23,481 bases of DNA, taken from positions 1 through 23,481 of IMG/VR virus record IMGVR_UViG_3300037585_003461; one strand, 5' to 3'. This DNA is from a virus. The stretch's first letter is position 1, and each line of letters begins with the position of its first letter. Under the pieces are notes generated by a model. The model was not told the DNA's origin, made no database searches, and saw only the letters and a program-made list of their open reading frames with translations. Positions 21,760 through 23,481 of this stretch are shown in pieces. The position numbers and the translations under genes were made by a program.

Positions 21760-22536
21760 ATGGGTATTGACTTAAATAAGATGCGGCAGAAACACGCTGC
21801 CTTGACTAATCGTGGAGGAGACTCTAATGATTATTTCTGGAAGCCTGAAGAGGGCACACACCAGATCCGTCTAGTATGTCCCGACGGAGGAGATCCTTTC
21901 TTCGAGGCCTACTATCACTACAGCATGGGTGCTGAAGGGCGCACGACTGTGCTCAGTCCACGCACTTTTGGCGACGAGGACCCGATCGCTGAGTGGGGCA
22001 CTCGACTCTGGAATGAGGGAACTGATGCCTCCAAGGAAGCCGCTAAACGCTTCTGGCCCAAGATGCGAGTGTTCGCTCCCATCCTCGTGCGTGGCGAAGA
22101 GGACAAGGGTGTTCGCTGGTGGGGCTTTTCCCGCACCACCTACCAGGCACTATTGGATGTAGTTCTGGATCCCGAATACGGTGACATCACGGACACCGAA
22201 AAGGGCACGGATCTTCGTATTGACTACGGCAAGAAGTCGGGTCAATCATTCCCAACGACTGATGTGCGCCCCATGCGGCGCACTAGCAAGCTCGGCGACA
22301 CCGAAGAGCAGGTCAACACTCTTCTGGAATCCCTTCCCGGCGTAGATGACGTTTTTGAAAAAACAACTCAGGAGCAGTGCGAGAAAGTTCTTGCCGAAAC
22401 CCTCGGCGAGACCCCTTCTTCCGAGGACAAGACCGAGACCACCCGCTACGCCGCAGCTTCTCAGACCCCTGCGCCTGAGAAAAAGATTGAGAGCGTCAGT
22501 GATATCGACTCTGCGTTCGACGACCTTCTGGCGTAG
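21760..22536 (+). CDS. gp32: Single-stranded DNA-binding protein, gp32-like, lacking zinc cysteines
   Basis: A 258-residue protein (T4 gp32 is 301) placed just before uvsX. Matches to gp32 are the N-terminal basic helix (N-K-M-R-Q-K-H), the FWKPEEGTHQIRLV strand (26-39), the R-L-W...FWPKMRVFAPILV core, GVRWWGFSRTTYQALLDVV (117-135) and the acidic C-terminal tail SDIDSAFDDLLA, the usual docking tail for replication partners. In T4 a zinc is held by H64, C77, C87 and C90. Here H53 remains, but the cysteine positions align with S66, D74 and A77, and the only cysteines (C40, C207) are elsewhere. The protein should coat single-stranded DNA in replication and recombination with the polymerase and UvsX. 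A terminator follows. Confidence 0.8.
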   Translation: MGIDLNKMRQKHAALTNRGGDSNDYFWKPEEGTHQIRLVCPDGGDPFFEAYYHYSMGAEGRTTVLSPRTFGDEDPIAEWGTRLWNEGTDASKEAAKRFWPKMRVFAPILVRGEEDKGVRWWGFSRTTYQALLDVVLDPEYGDITDTEKGTDLRIDYGKKSGQSFPTTDVRPMRRTSKLGDTEEQVNTLLESLPGVDDVFEKTTQEQCEKVLAETLGETPSSEDKTETTRYAAASQTPAPEKKIESVSDIDSAFDDLLA

Positions 22537-22553
22537 TTGACCCGCCACCCGCA

Positions 22554-22588
22554 GGGAGGCACGGGGTTACAGGTGCCTCTCCTCTTTT
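22554..22588 (+). terminator. Rho-independent terminator between SSB and uvsX
   Basis: GAGGCAC (22556-22562) pairs perfectly with GTGCCTC (22573-22579), extended by two outer pairs including one G-T, around a ten-base loop. CTCTTTT follows, and GGAG, the ribosome site of uvsX, comes straight after. It probably ends most SSB mRNA while letting some read-through make less UvsX. Confidence 0.65.
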
Positions 22589-22597
22589 GGAGATAGA

Positions 22598-23481
22598 ATG
22601 AATAAAGCAAAACAAAAAAGTCTTGTAAGTGATTTGCGCAACGAACTTAACAAAGCGGCAAAAGAAAATGTCGCCTTTGATTTACACGGCGACAATCCCA
22701 CCGATGTTAAGACTTGGATCTCTACAGGTTCGACTCTTCTTGATTATATTATTTCCAACCGCCGTGATGGTGGTATACCGGTAGGAAAGCTCACCACCAT
22801 TGCTGGAGAATCTGCCAGCGGAAAAAGTTTATTGGCAACCCAGATCCTTGCCAACGCTCAAAAGATGGGCGGTCTGGCAGTATATATTGATACTGAAAAC
22901 GCTGCCTCGCCTGATTTTATGCAGCAACTGGGGCTAGATACAGAAAATAATTTCATGTATGTTCAGCCTGGGACGATTGAGGAAGTATTTGAGACCATTG
23001 AGCGTTTGATTGGGTTAATTCGAGAAAAAGCCCCTGATAAATTAGTTTGTATTGTGTGGGACAGTGTTGCCGGCACCCCGGTCAAGGCTGAGGTTGAGGG
23101 TGACTATGACCCCAACAGCCGAATTGGATTGACGGCCAAAGCACTAGCCAAAGGAATGCGGAAAGTAACTGAGACTCTTGGCAAGGAACAAATTGCAATA
23201 GTTTTTACTAACCAGTTGAAGACCAACATCGGCGTGATGTTCGGAGACAACCGAGTTGAGCCAGGTGGTAAGGCACTACCCTACCACGCTTCCAGCCGTA
23301 TCTGGCTCACCCAGCACAAGGGCAAGTCCAACGGGCAAATCATTAACGAAAAGAAGCAGGTTATCGGTTTTCACACGAGTGCCAAGACTATGAAGTCTCG
23401 CTTCGGACCATCGCCAAGGAGTTGCCAGTTCGATGTATTATTTGACCTTGCTAACGACCGTGTTGGCGTTGATGATGAAGG
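22598..23481 (+). CDS. uvsX: UvsX/RecA-type recombinase, 3' end cut by the window
   Basis: The first 295 residues of a RecA-family strand-exchange protein, running off the right edge. The motifs are clear: Walker A GESASGKS (70-77), the catalytic glutamate in IDTENAA (E100, as RecA E96), Walker B LVCIVWDS (149-156), and the L2 region with TNQLKTNIGVMFG (204-216), then GGKALPYHASSRIWL (223-237). The L2 region is nearly bacterial RecA in sequence (RecA: INQLRMKIGVMFG), closer than I would expect for T4 UvsX. It should form filaments on single-stranded DNA and drive homologous recombination and recombination-dependent replication, with the SSB next to it. The ATG follows GGAG at five bases. It lies just past the SSB terminator. 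Confidence 0.92.
   Translation, partial: MNKAKQKSLVSDLRNELNKAAKENVAFDLHGDNPTDVKTWISTGSTLLDYIISNRRDGGIPVGKLTTIAGESASGKSLLATQILANAQKMGGLAVYIDTENAASPDFMQQLGLDTENNFMYVQPGTIEEVFETIERLIGLIREKAPDKLVCIVWDSVAGTPVKAEVEGDYDPNSRIGLTAKALAKGMRKVTETLGKEQIAIVFTNQLKTNIGVMFGDNRVEPGGKALPYHASSRIWLTQHKGKSNGQIINEKKQVIGFHTSAKTMKSRFGPSPRSCQFDVLFDLANDRVGVDDE

Noticed and set aside
1-23481. tRNA genes, CRISPR arrays, insertion sequences, attachment sites and anti-defence islands
   Set aside because: I looked for cloverleaf patterns, regular repeats, transposases and integrases and saw none. The gaps between genes are too short to hold most of them.

Overview
This window is a piece of a T4-like contractile-tailed phage (Myoviridae type, probably a distant 'far-T4' lineage). 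The evidence is a dense run of plus-strand genes recognisable as T4 virion proteins: scaffold-like protein, major capsid gp23, neck gp13/gp14, gp15, sheath gp18, tube gp19, a gp26-type hub/chaperone protein, tape measure and gp53-like wedge. These are followed by replication/recombination genes: a family A DNA polymerase core, a gp32-like single-strand binding protein and a UvsX/RecA recombinase. No host can be assigned from the sequence. I see no tRNA, CRISPR, insertion sequence or integrase, and every credible gene is on the plus strand.

Layout. 1-253 is the tail end of an unidentified protein. 339-3089 holds the head genes (scaffold-like, then gp23), closed by a hairpin terminator. 3205-5857 holds the neck and tail-completion genes (13, 14, 15). 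5953-9622 holds sheath and tube. 9679-13197 holds the tail chaperone pair, a small unknown gene and the tape measure. 13212-18969 holds baseplate-type genes (a tube-cap-like protein, a LysM gp53-like protein, a 1016-residue hub-like protein and a 502-residue unknown). 18977-21549 holds the polymerase, a protein that looks like a divergent tubulin/FtsZ-fold member, and a small unknown. 21760 to the right edge holds the SSB and uvsX. The order 22-23-13-14-15-18-19 differs from T4 (13-14-15-16-17-18-19-20-21-22-23), so this is a rearranged relative.

Regulation can be partly read. A motif ACTATTTAT (once ACTATTTAC) lies 29-68 bases before five structural genes or gene groups (339, 3205, 5953, 9050, 10814) and is a good candidate for the late promoter of this phage. 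A different signal, TTAACA-17 bases-TATAAT, occurs twice with the same hexamers and spacing, before the gp26-like gene (9629) and before the polymerase (18937). A third sigma70-like signal precedes the SSB gene.

The most interesting points are: (1) the tubulin/FtsZ-like protein between polymerase and SSB; (2) a compact 408-residue family A polymerase with no exonuclease, in a T4-type genome where a family B enzyme is the rule; (3) a T7 slippery run where the gp26-like gene should be frameshifted into a downstream reading frame that has no good start codon, as in the G/GT tail chaperones of other phages; and (4) a gp32-like SSB in which three of the four T4 zinc ligands are gone.
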